Assembly (NCBI GenBank): GCA_023431215.1
Contig: JAEYXR010000080.1
Coordinates: 1-34,233, forward strand
DNA length: 34,233 bases
Reading direction: 5' to 3'
Origin: Bacillota bacterium
Lineage (GTDB): Bacteria; Bacillota; Clostridia; Oscillospirales; Ruminococcaceae
In this document: one piece after another, positions 7,774 to 15,875 of the stretch
Layout: each line of letters opens with the position of its first letter
Numbering within the stretch: the stretch's first letter is position 1
The notes under the pieces: model-generated
Told to the model about the DNA's origin: nothing
Databases searched by the model: none
The model's input: only the letters and a program-made list of their open reading frames with translations
Made by a program: the position numbers and the translations under genes

Positions 7774-9237
7774 TTAAGGCTTATGCATCAAACGAGGTTT
7801 TCCCTCCAACAACTCCTGTATGACCACTTTTTCATCAAAATAGATTGTTTCATCGTGTAGCACCTGATAATCCTCATGTCCTTTGCCTGCCAGCAACAAA
7901 ATATCACCCGATGCCGTGTTGTCAAGAGCCCATGCTATGGCTGCATAACGGTCAGGGATGATGCGGTATGGAGTTTTATATTCATCCAAGCCGGGCTTTG
8001 CATCATTGATAATTTGCATCGGGTCCTCATCACGAGGATTATCAGAGGTCAATATAACAAAATCTGAATATTTTGCAGCCATCTCTGCCATATGGATACG
8101 TTTGGTGCGATCTCGGTTTCCTGCACAGCCAAACAGCGTTACCACTTTACCGGTAGCATATTCTTTCAATGCAGAAATCATTTTTTCCAAACCGTCAGGA
8201 GTATGGGCATAATCACGTATGATGGTAAAATCCACATTTGCATGAATGACCTCAGCCCGCCCGGTAACACCGGGGCATTTGGCCAGACCGTCGGCAACTT
8301 CTTCTATATCCAACCCCAACAACAGGCAGGCTGCTGCGGCACCCATAGCGTTAGCCACCGAAAATTTACCCGGCATACACAGATGTACACGGTGAATTAA
8401 GTTATTGCCTACTAAAATAAAATCTGTACCTTTGGCGCTAAAAACAACATTTTTAGCGGTATAATCTGCATCATCACGTACCAAAGAACAGGTATGTGCT
8501 TTGTCACCCAGCTCCTGTGCCAACAAAGCGCCATGTTCATCATCAATATTGATTACCGAGCTTTTGGCCATAGAAAACAAGCGCTTTTTTGCTGCAAAAT
8601 AATTTTCCATGGTGCCGTGATAATCCAGGTGGTCTTGTGTCAGATTTGTAAAGATGCCTACTTCAAACTCACAGCCGTCCAGGCGGTGCTGGTCAAGCGC
8701 ATGAGAAGATGTTTCCATTACAACATATTCGCACCCGGCTTCTGCCATTCGATCCAACATTGCATGTAGCTGGTAGGGATCCGGCGTTGTGTACTTGGCA
8801 GGCAGTTCCATATCAGCAATCTCATTGTGGATTGTACCCATTAATCCAACCTTTTTACCTGCCGACTGCAAAATGCTCTTTAGCAAAAAAGTCGTTGTTG
8901 TCTTGCCATTTGTACCTGTAGTACCAACAAGCTTCATCTTGCGGGAGGGGTTACCAAAATGATTGGCACAGAGAATGGCATAGGCACTGCGTGTGTTTTC
9001 TACCAAAATCTGCTGACTCAGGCCCAGGTCGTGTTCAACCACCACAGCAGCAGCTCCCTGACTCAGGGCTGTTGCCGCTGCCTCATGTCCATCAAACTTT
9101 CCGCCCTTTATGCAAACAAACAAGCATCCCGGACGTATCTGGCGTGAATCACTGGTTAACGAAGAAATCTCCATCTCCTGCGGCTGCTCCAGCTGAGTTG
9201 TATAAGAAATACCTTCAAAGTATTGTCCCAATGTCAT
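7774..9237 (-). CDS. murE: UDP-MurNAc-tripeptide synthetase MurE (meso-DAP type)
   Basis: A cytoplasmic Mur ligase that adds the third amino acid of the stem peptide. The ATP loop GTTGTNGKTTTT is at residues 105-116. The specificity motif reads DNPR (399-402), which in this family marks meso-diaminopimelate as the added residue rather than L-lysine; an A1-gamma type wall is therefore inferred. The frame is open for 18 more codons upstream. The ATG at 9237 is preferred because AGGTG lies 8 bases upstream and the protein then starts MTLGQYF, giving 487 residues. Two extended -10 promoters precede it. Confidence 0.96.
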   Translation of the reverse strand: MTLGQYFEGISYTTQLEQPQEMEISSLTSDSRQIRPGCLFVCIKGGKFDGHEAAATALSQGAAAVVVEHDLGLSQQILVENTRSAYAILCANHFGNPSRKMKLVGTTGTNGKTTTTFLLKSILQSAGKKVGLMGTIHNEIADMELPAKYTTPDPYQLHAMLDRMAEAGCEYVVMETSSHALDQHRLDGCEFEVGIFTNLTQDHLDYHGTMENYFAAKKRLFSMAKSSVINIDDEHGALLAQELGDKAHTCSLVRDDADYTAKNVVFSAKGTDFILVGNNLIHRVHLCMPGKFSVANAMGAAAACLLLGLDIEEVADGLAKCPGVTGRAEVIHANVDFTIIRDYAHTPDGLEKMISALKEYATGKVVTLFGCAGNRDRTKRIHMAEMAAKYSDFVILTSDNPRDEDPMQIINDAKPGLDEYKTPYRIIPDRYAAIAWALDNTASGDILLLAGKGHEDYQVLHDETIYFDEKVVIQELLEGKPRLMHKP

Positions 9238-9301
9238 CAGCGTACACCTGCTTTCTTTCCTCGGGCCTATGGCATAGGGCATGCCTGGCAAAATCTATGC
9301 T

Positions 9302-9309
9302 AGTATAGC
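9302..9309 (-). promoter_or_regulatory. Extended -10 promoter element before murE (proximal)
   Basis: The minus strand reads TGCTATACT, a TGn-extended -10 box (TATACT at 9307-9302), about 60 bases before the murE start. No convincing -35 is visible at 16-18 bases. This could give murE and the genes after it an internal start. Confidence 0.4.
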
Positions 9310-9396
9310 ATAATTAACAATTATAAAATGACGTAAAATGGTATTTGTACAAAATAATTGTAGCAATATAACACTAATCTTGCATACTTTATGGTT

Positions 9397-9405
9397 ATTA
9401 TACCA
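9397..9405 (-). promoter_or_regulatory. Extended -10 promoter element before murE (distal)
   Basis: The minus strand reads TGGTATAAT: a perfect TATAAT (9402-9397) with the TGn extension. The -35 at 17 bases is weak (TTTTGT). It lies immediately downstream of the PBP gene in the 134-base gap before the longest murE frame. Together with the proximal element it suggests a secondary promoter inside the dcw cluster. Confidence 0.45.
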
Positions 9406-9425
9406 CAAGCGCTATAAAAACAAAA

Positions 9426-11672
9426 TTAGAAGATGTTTTGCATTGAAATGTCTGCAAAATCTACCGTGACCAGCGTACCCCGTGGTACCTGTGTTCCTGC
9501 TTCTATTGACTGCTTTGCAGCTACGGCATTACCATTTTCAATTCCTACACCGGTAACTTTAATATTTAACCCGGCATTTAAGATAAGCTTGTTTGCTGCC
9601 AAGCCGGTTTTACCCACTACATCGGGAACTGTCACTGTCTCACTTGCAGAATTGGCATCGGTAAACAAAATTACCGTACTGCCTTGGGGTACTTCCGAAC
9701 CAGCCGGTGGCATCTGTGAAACCACGGTACCGCCGCTGCCCATAATTTTAGCAGTAAGATTGAGACGGGCAATGTTTCCTTGTACGTCATGGGGAGCCTT
9801 CCCAACATAATTCTGCACCTTAACCTCTGCGTTTTTCAGCTCACTTTCAGAGTAAACCTTTTGAACACCCAAATAGGGCAAAATGTCGGCAAAAATTGCA
9901 CCCACAACAGGAGCCGCAATGGTTGAGCCGTATGCATTGGTAAGGGACGGTTCATCCAAAAGTACCAGCACGGCATACTGTGGGTCATCCATTGGTGCCA
10001 CACCCACAAATGAAAGAATATTCTCATCTCTACCTGTGGCGCGCTTTAAGTCCAGTTTTTCTGAAGTGCCGGTTTTACCTCCAATGCGGTAACCGGGAAT
10101 GTATGCATTTTTACCGGAGCCTTCATTTACTACGCTCTCCAGCAGCTGACAGACCAACTTGGATGTTTCTTCAGAAATAACCTGCCGCTTCATGTTTGGC
10201 TCAATGGTAGAAACAATATTGCCCTCGCTGTCCAAAATTTGCTTTACCAGATGAGGTTCATACAAATAACCGCCATTGACTGCGATAGCCACCGCGGTAA
10301 TCATCTGTAAAGGAGTTACCTTTATGGTCTGTCCAAATGCTGTGGTAGCCAAATATCCTTCCGAAAGCTTTTGCAGCTGCTCTAAAGAGTGATTAATGCC
10401 ATTTGCCTCCCCTGGCAGGTCTACTCCGGTTGGGTTGGCAAGACCAAAATTTTTATAATAATTGAAAAAATTTAAAGGGCCTATGGCTTCACCCATCATC
10501 ATAAAAGCAGGGTTACAGGAGTTTTGCACGGTTTCCGCCAATGTCTGATGGCCGTGTCCGCCCGCCTTCCAGCAGTGTTTTTTTACACCGCCAACAACAT
10601 AATAGCCAGGGTCATTGTATGTATGGTTCATATCTGTTGCGCCGGTTTCCAGTGCTGTGGCAACGGTAAACACCTTAAATACCGAGCCTGGTTCATAAGG
10701 TTCCGAAATGCATTTGTTGTTCCATTGCAAAAACTGAGCTTCTTCCAAAGCCTTTCGATATGCCTGACTTGCTTCTTCGGTGCTCCTGTCCATACTGTTA
10801 ACTGCCTCACGGGTTGCTGTATTTGCAATGACCAGCGGTTCGTTGGGGTCAAAATCCGGCATGGTTGTCATGGCTAAAATTTCGCCCGTACGCACATCCA
10901 TGACAATAGCTGCAGCCCTATTTTTTACACCATGCTCAATGACGGCCGTACGCACATGCTTATCTACCATATGCTGCACCGTTTCATCAATGGTCAGTAC
11001 AATGCTGTTGCCATCCTGTGCATCATACATATCGGTATACTCCAACGGCATATCGGTACCTTGTGCGTTTTTAGCAGACACCATCTTGCCGGGTGTCCCG
11101 CTCAGTGTATTGTTGTAATAAGCCTCCAGCCCGTAGGAACCTTGGTTTTCATCGTTTACAAAGCCCAAAACAGTGGAGGCAAGGGTTCCATAAGGGTAAT
11201 AACGCTTGCTGTCCTCCACCAGATAAACACCGCCGATTTTATTTTGACTTGCAAAAGCCAAAACCTTATCGGCAGTTTCCTTTTCAACTTTCTTTTTTAC
11301 TATCTGATGATAATTCTTTTTGTTTTTTGCTTTTTCAATAATCATTTCGCGGTCTACGCCTAAAATGTCAGCAAGACCATCAGCCAGTACCTCTGCCTGC
11401 TCATCAGTAATATCAGCAGGAGAGAATACAACGGTCCAAACTGTAGCAGAAACCGCAAGTTTTTTCATATTGGCATCATAAATGGTGCCCCGGTTTGCGG
11501 TAATGGTGGTGGTGCGCAGCTGCTGGGAAATTGCCTTTTGCTGGTAAAAGTCACCTTTTTCTATTTGCACAATGTACAGGCTGCGAATAACAGTGCCAAA
11601 GCCTACAACAGTTAGGAGCAACGCGGCGGCCAACAACCGGTTGCGTAAAGAATTGGCCGGCAACTTAGACAT
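9426..11672 (-). CDS. Class B penicillin-binding protein with PASTA domains (FtsI/SpoVD type)
   Basis: A monofunctional D,D-transpeptidase that crosslinks septal peptidoglycan with an SEDS partner such as FtsW. The 748 residues comprise a membrane anchor (about 11-30), a dimerisation/pedestal domain, and a transpeptidase with SVFK (330-333, catalytic serine 330), SCN (385-387) and KTG (533-535). Two C-terminal PASTA repeats cover about 616-675 and 679-745. Two PASTA repeats are more typical of the vegetative division enzyme (PBP2B), while the position before murE matches spoVD as well; I leave the symbol open. It is preceded by AAGGAGG and lies after ftsL. Confidence 0.94.
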   Translation of the reverse strand: MSKLPANSLRNRLLAAALLLTVVGFGTVIRSLYIVQIEKGDFYQQKAISQQLRTTTITANRGTIYDANMKKLAVSATVWTVVFSPADITDEQAEVLADGLADILGVDREMIIEKAKNKKNYHQIVKKKVEKETADKVLAFASQNKIGGVYLVEDSKRYYPYGTLASTVLGFVNDENQGSYGLEAYYNNTLSGTPGKMVSAKNAQGTDMPLEYTDMYDAQDGNSIVLTIDETVQHMVDKHVRTAVIEHGVKNRAAAIVMDVRTGEILAMTTMPDFDPNEPLVIANTATREAVNSMDRSTEEASQAYRKALEEAQFLQWNNKCISEPYEPGSVFKVFTVATALETGATDMNHTYNDPGYYVVGGVKKHCWKAGGHGHQTLAETVQNSCNPAFMMMGEAIGPLNFFNYYKNFGLANPTGVDLPGEANGINHSLEQLQKLSEGYLATTAFGQTIKVTPLQMITAVAIAVNGGYLYEPHLVKQILDSEGNIVSTIEPNMKRQVISEETSKLVCQLLESVVNEGSGKNAYIPGYRIGGKTGTSEKLDLKRATGRDENILSFVGVAPMDDPQYAVLVLLDEPSLTNAYGSTIAAPVVGAIFADILPYLGVQKVYSESELKNAEVKVQNYVGKAPHDVQGNIARLNLTAKIMGSGGTVVSQMPPAGSEVPQGSTVILFTDANSASETVTVPDVVGKTGLAANKLILNAGLNIKVTGVGIENGNAVAAKQSIEAGTQVPRGTLVTVDFADISMQNIF

Positions 11673-11830
11673 CTTCCCACGCCTCCTTCCTATTTACTGC
11701 CGTCATAACTTATCCCTAGGCAGTAGCCTGATAAAAACTAAGAGCTAAGAACAATTTCTTACCTCTTTGTTTTCGTTAGTAAACTTATTAAAACACTCAT
11801 AAAAAAGTTCTCTAACATCTTCATTATATT
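11673..11830 (-). other. ftsL-PBP intergenic region with two hairpins
   Basis: The gap contains a 7-bp inverted repeat TACTGCC/GGCAGTA (11695-11701 and 11719-11725). A second hairpin is built from AAGAG-CT-AAGAA (11740-11751) and TTCTT-AC-CTCTT (11756-11767). There is no T-run typical of a terminator. A possible 21-codon frame starting near 11820 lacks a ribosome binding site and is not called. Confidence 0.35.
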
Positions 11831-12337
11831 TTAGCTATTTTTAAGGTATTCCACCATCTTTTGCCCAGCACTTCTTAAACGCTGCTCTGGAGCCTTATCA
11901 GGAGCCTTATTTGTTTTTTCAATTTTGTCTCCATCATCCAATTGGATATAGGTAATCTGATATTTTTCTACTTTACCCATGTTTAAATTGACCGCTGCGT
12001 ATTGCTCCACATTCTGAATAGAGGTAGCAGATTCCAGCTTAGACTGAAGAAGAACCGTCTCGCTTTTCAGCAGCTCCAGCTCTTTGCTTTTTTGTCTGAT
12101 ATCATCTCCCATTTCAATCATCATTACATTGGTGTAAATAGAAAGTGAGACCAGCGCTACGGTAAGAGCTAAGCATACAAACAGCTTAAATCCGGATATG
12201 TGCCGCTCGGGTCTGTTTACCCTTACGGTCAGATTTGGACGCTGAGGCTGGCGCTCCGGTTCCTCGTAGCGTCTAAGGTCATATTGGTTGAGCTGAACTT
12301 CTTCTATGTCTAATTTTCTTGCGGTACTGTCTCTCAT
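11831..12337 (-). CDS. ftsL: FtsL-type septum-formation protein
   Basis: A small bitopic divisome protein whose extracytoplasmic coiled coil binds the DivIC/FtsB and DivIB/FtsQ proteins. 168 residues from the ATG at 12337, chosen because GGAG lies 5 bases upstream; a TTG 7 codons earlier is part of the same box. The layout is a polar Pro/Arg-rich cytoplasmic tail (1-48), one membrane segment (about 50-70), then a coiled coil (about 75-105) with heptad-like KELELLKSETVLLQSKLE and a charged tail. FtsL diverges quickly in sequence, so the call rests on topology and location between rsmH and the PBP gene. Confidence 0.85.
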   Translation of the reverse strand: MRDSTARKLDIEEVQLNQYDLRRYEEPERQPQRPNLTVRVNRPERHISGFKLFVCLALTVALVSLSIYTNVMMIEMGDDIRQKSKELELLKSETVLLQSKLESATSIQNVEQYAAVNLNMGKVEKYQITYIQLDDGDKIEKTNKAPDKAPEQRLRSAGQKMVEYLKNS

Positions 12338-12367
12338 ATACTCTCCGCTCCTAATCAAACAAATATT

Positions 12368-13300
12368 TTATAACTTCTCTATAATTCTTAATTTGGCAGA
12401 TTTGCTACGGCTGTTGTGTGCCAGCTCTTCTGCGCTTGCTTCAATTGGTTTTTTGTTTACCAGCTTTGCCTTGGGCTTATTGCCGCAAACACAGATGGGA
12501 AAGTCCGGCGGACAAGTACAGCCTTTGCAAAGCGCCGCAAATTTTTGTTTTACCATTCTGTCTTCTAGAGAGTGAAAGGTGATAATTACAAACCTTCCTC
12601 CCGGCGCAATACGCTCAAATGCACCGTCAAGGCAGCGTGAGAGGTTATCCAGCTCGCTGTTCACTGCTATCCTGATTGCCTGAAAGGTTCTTTTTGCGGG
12701 ATGTCCTCCCTCGTACCTGGCATTGGGCGGCATTGCCTGCTTTATGATTTCTACCAGCTTTCCGGTTGTCTCTATAGGACCATCCTGTCGGGCATAATTT
12801 ATTTTTTTTGCTATTTGCAGTGCAAACTTTTCTTCCCCAAACTCACGAATAATTCTTGCCAAAGAACTGACATCATAGGTATTGACAATATCAAAAGCGC
12901 TTGTCCCCTTTTGTGTCATTCTCATATCCAAGGGTGCATCGCTCATATAGGAAAAGCCACGTTCCGGGGTGTCAAGCTGATAGGAGGAAACACCCAAATC
13001 AAGCAGGATACCATCTACGGATTCTATTCCCAAATCGTCCAGCACGGCTGGAATATCTGCATAATCACTCTCTACCACTTGGGCACCCGGATATGGTTTA
13101 AGCCGGTTAGAGGCTACTTCTACCGCAGTAGGGTCTTTATCCAATGCAATTAATCGGCCTGCCGTTAATTTTTTTGCAATTTGCAAAGAGTGTCCGGCAC
13201 CGCCTGCCGTCCCATCCAAATAGATGCCGTCGGGACGAATATTCAGTCCGTCAATGCATTCCCAAAGAAGCACCGACGTATGGTTAAACTCAGTTTCCAT
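12368..13300 (-). CDS. rsmH: 16S rRNA (cytosine-1402-N4)-methyltransferase RsmH
   Basis: A SAM-dependent enzyme (formerly MraW) that methylates N4 of C1402 in the decoding centre of 16S rRNA. 310 residues, normal for the family. It has the N-terminal HTSVLLWECIDGL, the SAM motif YLDGTAGGAGHS, the segment DGILLDLGVSSYQLD and the C-terminal VIITFHSLEDRMVK signature. ATG at 13300 with GAGGGGGA upstream. It is the second gene of the dcw cluster, separated from mraZ by a 159-base region full of palindromes. Confidence 0.97.
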   Translation of the reverse strand: METEFNHTSVLLWECIDGLNIRPDGIYLDGTAGGAGHSLQIAKKLTAGRLIALDKDPTAVEVASNRLKPYPGAQVVESDYADIPAVLDDLGIESVDGILLDLGVSSYQLDTPERGFSYMSDAPLDMRMTQKGTSAFDIVNTYDVSSLARIIREFGEEKFALQIAKKINYARQDGPIETTGKLVEIIKQAMPPNARYEGGHPAKRTFQAIRIAVNSELDNLSRCLDGAFERIAPGGRFVIITFHSLEDRMVKQKFAALCKGCTCPPDFPICVCGNKPKAKLVNKKPIEASAEELAHNSRSKSAKLRIIEKL

Positions 13301-13319
13301 GAATGTTGTCCCCCTCTTT

Positions 13320-13440
13320 TTTATATTAGCCTGCGGCTAATATAAATTGGCCATGTGGCTGTGCCACGGCCATTTAAAACTTAATGTGCCGTCCCATTCG
13401 GAACGATGCACAATAAATAACCCTGCGGATTATTTATATT
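13320..13440 (-). repeat. Cluster of stem-loops between mraZ and rsmH
   Basis: Four hairpins follow one another. (1) A 12-bp perfect stem, 13320-13331 with 13335-13346, loop TGC. (2) TGGCC..GTGGC (13348-13359) with GCCAC-GGCCA (13363-13372), loop TGT and a two-base bulge. (3) TGTGC (13385-13389) with GCACA (13408-13412), with partial inner pairing. (4) ATAAATAACC (13413-13422) with GG-A-TTATTTAT (13427-13437), loop CTGC. Hairpins 1 and 4 share the core CCTGCGG. The unit looks like a small palindromic repeat element inserted within an operon. Whether copies exist elsewhere cannot be seen here. Confidence 0.6.
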
Positions 13441-13459
13441 ATTCTTTCCTCTTTACAGA

Positions 13460-13879
13460 TTAAAAATCCATGCTGTCTATGGCTTCTGCCATCATTTCCG
13501 AAGTTAACTCTCCGGTGCAAGCTTCCCAATGAGCCTTGTCCCAAATTTCAGCTTTATCGCAAGCACCGGTTACCACTACATCCTTTTCAAGATGCGCATA
13601 TTCCCTGAGGTGAGCAGGGAGAACAATTCTTCCCTGCTTGTCCGGTTCCACTTCTATCGCGCTGGCAAAAAAGAATCGTTGCAGTACCCTTGCCTTGGAC
13701 ACAGGCTGCCGGTTGATACGCTCCTCCAACAGCTTCCACTGATCAAAGGAGTATACTGCCAGGCATTCATCCAGTCCCTTGGTTACCACAAAAGTCTCGC
13801 CCAAATCTTCACGGAGCTTTACCGGGAAGTTCAATCTGCCTTTTGCATCTATACTATGTTCGTACTGGCCAATGAGCAC
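13460..13879 (-). CDS. mraZ: Transcriptional regulator MraZ
   Basis: A ring-forming DNA-binding protein that represses its own dcw operon. 139 residues holding two SpoVT/AbrB-like half-domains, each with the family DxxxR motif: DAKGR near residues 12-16 and DKQGR near 80-84. GTG start at 13879 with GGAGGTGA 6 bases upstream. It is the first gene of the cluster, and its own binding boxes lie directly over the promoter. Confidence 0.97.
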   Translation of the reverse strand: MLIGQYEHSIDAKGRLNFPVKLREDLGETFVVTKGLDECLAVYSFDQWKLLEERINRQPVSKARVLQRFFFASAIEVEPDKQGRIVLPAHLREYAHLEKDVVVTGACDKAEIWDKAHWEACTGELTSEMMAEAIDSMDF

Positions 13880-13926
13880 TTCCCGTCACCTCCCATTATC
13901 TATATCGGCATTTTTAAGGTCAAATT

Positions 13927-13961
13927 AACCACTAAACACCACTTTTAACCACTCATAACCA
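13927..13961 (-). promoter_or_regulatory. MraZ operator: four TGGTN boxes at 10-bp spacing
   Basis: On the minus strand TGG begins at 13961, 13951, 13941 and 13931. The boxes are TGGTT, TGGTT, TGGTG and TGGTT, separated by 5-base spacers, exactly one helical turn apart. Known MraZ operators consist of direct TGGGN-type repeats at this spacing; here G4 is replaced by T. The array begins one base after the -10 box, so binding would block initiation and early transcription. Confidence 0.85.
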
Positions 13962-13962
13962 A

Positions 13963-13991
13963 ATTATAATACAAACAAGCCATAAAAGCAA
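13963..13991 (-). promoter_or_regulatory. Main dcw promoter (before mraZ)
   Basis: TTGCTT (13991-13986), a 17-base spacer and TATAAT (13968-13963) on the minus strand form a good housekeeping-sigma promoter. The start of transcription is expected near 13956, giving a leader of about 75 bases before the mraZ GTG. Confidence 0.75.
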
Positions 13992-14056
13992 GGCATTTTT
14001 ATTGCTTTTGGGCGACAAAAAAGCCTTGTAAATACGCTCAAACATTGATTTTACAA

Positions 14057-14107
14057 CAACAAAAAGAACCCTCTCACATTTCAGTTGCGAAAGGGTTCTT
14101 TTTGTTG
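14057..14107 (-). terminator. Intrinsic terminator of the rsmD-coaD operon
   Basis: A perfect 16-bp stem, 14057-14072 with 14092-14107, loop of 19 bases. On the minus strand it ends in GGGTTCTTTTTGTTG. It separates the coiled-coil gene from the dcw promoter. Confidence 0.8.
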
Positions 14108-14158
14108 CATATGTATATTCTTTTTTATAAAATTTCTGTCAAGTGACGGCCAATGAGC

Positions 14159-14770
14159 TTAATCGTCAAATCGTCCTCGCACTGGCTCCGGCCGAACCTT
14201 TGTACCCCTGGCTGTTTCGGTTGCAGAGTTATTAAGCGCCTGTCTTGTGGTGCGGACATCAGCCAGAGAGCGCTCAAGGGCTTCCTGCGTGGAGCGAAGC
14301 ATGTTTTCAGAGAACTCATAAGCTGCCTGCTTCATTTCTCTTGCTCGCAGGTTGGCTTGGGTAAGCGCTTCCGTTGCCCGCGCAGTTGAGGTTGAGGTCA
14401 GTTCATTGGCTTGTGCGGTTGCTTTGTTCATAATATCATTTGCTTTTTGATTTGCCTCGTTGAGCATTGACAGCGCCTTGGCATTGGCCTGCCGGACAAT
14501 GGTATCCTGTTCCACCAAAGCTTTGGCGCGTTCCTCTGCCTTGCGTATTAAACCATCGGCTTCCCGTTTTGCCATCGCAAGTATTTCGTTGCGATCTGCA
14601 ACCACTGCTTTTGCCTGCTTGATCTCTGAAGGCATATTCAAACGGATGTCGTCAATAAGATCCCGAACCTTTTCGGCGTCAATCAGGCATCGGCCGCCGG
14701 TGAGGGGCACGCTCATAGAGTTTTCTAGGAGCTCGTCCAAATCATTGAGTATCACATCGATATTTGCCAT
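14159..14770 (-). CDS. Coiled-coil protein of unknown function
   Basis: 203 residues, not assigned to a characterised family. An N-terminal segment (1-50) contains DVILNDLDELLENS. A long Ala/Glu/Lys-rich helical region (about 50-185) has repeated EA-N-KA patterns (KREADGLIRKAEERAKALVE, then NEANQKANDIMNKATAQANE), typical of an extended coiled coil like ATP-synthase b/E subunits or DivIVA-like scaffolds. There is no membrane segment. Start ATG at 14770 with GAGGAG 4 bases upstream. It is 21 bases after coaD and is the last gene of the operon. A role in envelope or division scaffolding is only a guess from its shape and location next to the dcw cluster. Confidence 0.8.
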   Translation of the reverse strand: MANIDVILNDLDELLENSMSVPLTGGRCLIDAEKVRDLIDDIRLNMPSEIKQAKAVVADRNEILAMAKREADGLIRKAEERAKALVEQDTIVRQANAKALSMLNEANQKANDIMNKATAQANELTSTSTARATEALTQANLRAREMKQAAYEFSENMLRSTQEALERSLADVRTTRQALNNSATETARGTKVRPEPVRGRFDD

Positions 14771-14791
14771 TGGCTCCTCACTTCCCTTCTT

Positions 14792-15271
14792 TTATTTGCG
14801 CAACTTGTTTTTTATTTTTTCTGTTAAACAGGCTGGCACAAAACCGGTTATATCTCCGCCCAACGCAGCAACCTGCCGGACGATACTGGAACTAAGGTAC
14901 ATATTTTGGGGACTGGGGGTAAAAAACAGCGTATCGCAGCTGGGGCATAGCTTTTGATTGGTCATGGCCATTTGAAACTCATATTCAAAGTCTGAAACAG
15001 CACGCAGGCCTTTTACAATAGCTACAGCCTCTTTTTCCCTTATATAGTCTACCAGAAGACCGCCAAAGATGTCTACCTCTACATTTGGCAAATCAGAAAT
15101 AACTTCTTCTATCATGCTTTTACGTTCTTCCAACGTAAAGTGACTATGTTTTTCCTGGTTTGCCGCCACCAGTACAATTACATGGTCAAACAGACTACTG
15201 GCGCGCTGGATAATATCCAAATGTCCATTGGTAATGGGATCAAAACTGCCGGGACAAATAACGGTTCTCAT
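14792..15271 (-). CDS. coaD: Phosphopantetheine adenylyltransferase CoaD
   Basis: Catalyses the fourth step of coenzyme A synthesis: adenylyl transfer from ATP to 4'-phosphopantetheine. 159 residues, the standard bacterial length. The nucleotidyltransferase signature GSFDPITNGHLD covers residues 8-19, and the C-terminal SSSIVRQ corresponds to the conserved SSTxVR motif. Its ATG overlaps the rsmD stop by 4 bases (ATGA), so the two are translationally coupled. Confidence 0.97.
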   Translation of the reverse strand: MRTVICPGSFDPITNGHLDIIQRASSLFDHVIVLVAANQEKHSHFTLEERKSMIEEVISDLPNVEVDIFGGLLVDYIREKEAVAIVKGLRAVSDFEYEFQMAMTNQKLCPSCDTLFFTPSPQNMYLSSSIVRQVAALGGDITGFVPACLTEKIKNKLRK

Positions 15272-15822
15272 GCTTCGTCCCTCATTTCCTGACGATATGC
15301 GGTCAGCTTAATTTTACCGTAGAGATATTCTTTTTTCTTGTAAAAGCCTTCCACCTGCTGGGGCAGCTCCTCATTTTTGGCGGTTTCACAAAGAATTACA
15401 CCGGAGGATGCCATTTTGGGAACCAGCAACGGCAGCGCCGCAGCCACCAATCCCTTTTCATAAGGAGGATCCAGTAATGCAATATCAAATGTTTCCTTGG
15501 TCTGCTTTAAAAAAGCCGCATAATCCATAGCTGCTACTCGAGAGTCTTTTGCCAGACCGGTGCTTTGCAGATTTGCTCTTGTTACTTCCTGCGCATCTCT
15601 GGATGCATCCACAAAAATGCAATAGCGTGCGCCTCTGCTTAATGCCTCAATCCCCAATTGACCGGAGCCACAAAAAAGATCCAATACGTTGGTACCTTCT
15701 ATTTCAAACTGGATAGAGCTGAACATCGCCTCTTTTACCATATCGGTAGTAGGGCGAACCTCTATTCCCTCTAAAGTAATCAGTTTTCTTCCTCTTGCCT
15801 TGCCTGTTATTACTCTCAACAC
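15268..15822 (-). CDS. rsmD: 16S rRNA (guanine-966-N2)-methyltransferase RsmD
   Basis: A SAM-dependent methyltransferase acting on G966 of 16S rRNA. 184 residues: SAM-binding VLDLFCGSGQLGIEAL at about 46-61 and the catalytic DPPY at 118-121. GTG at 15822 is used, but the next codon is TTG (15819), which would give the family-like MRVITGK start and a better spacing from AGGAGG; either is possible. First gene of the rsmD-coaD-coiled-coil operon. Confidence 0.95.
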   Translation of the reverse strand: MLRVITGKARGRKLITLEGIEVRPTTDMVKEAMFSSIQFEIEGTNVLDLFCGSGQLGIEALSRGARYCIFVDASRDAQEVTRANLQSTGLAKDSRVAAMDYAAFLKQTKETFDIALLDPPYEKGLVAAALPLLVPKMASSGVILCETAKNEELPQQVEGFYKKKEYLYGKIKLTAYRQEMRDEA

Positions 15823-15875
15823 AGAGTCCTCCTGTATTTATTGATATCGGCCATAGCCGCCTGCATTTAAACCCC

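Noticed and set aside
9433..9810. Plus-strand 125-codon open frame
   Set aside because: It is the antisense shadow of the PASTA domains of the PBP gene.
11758..11823. 21-codon minus-strand frame between ftsL and the PBP gene
   Set aside because: It has no ribosome binding site and no resemblance to a known small division protein.
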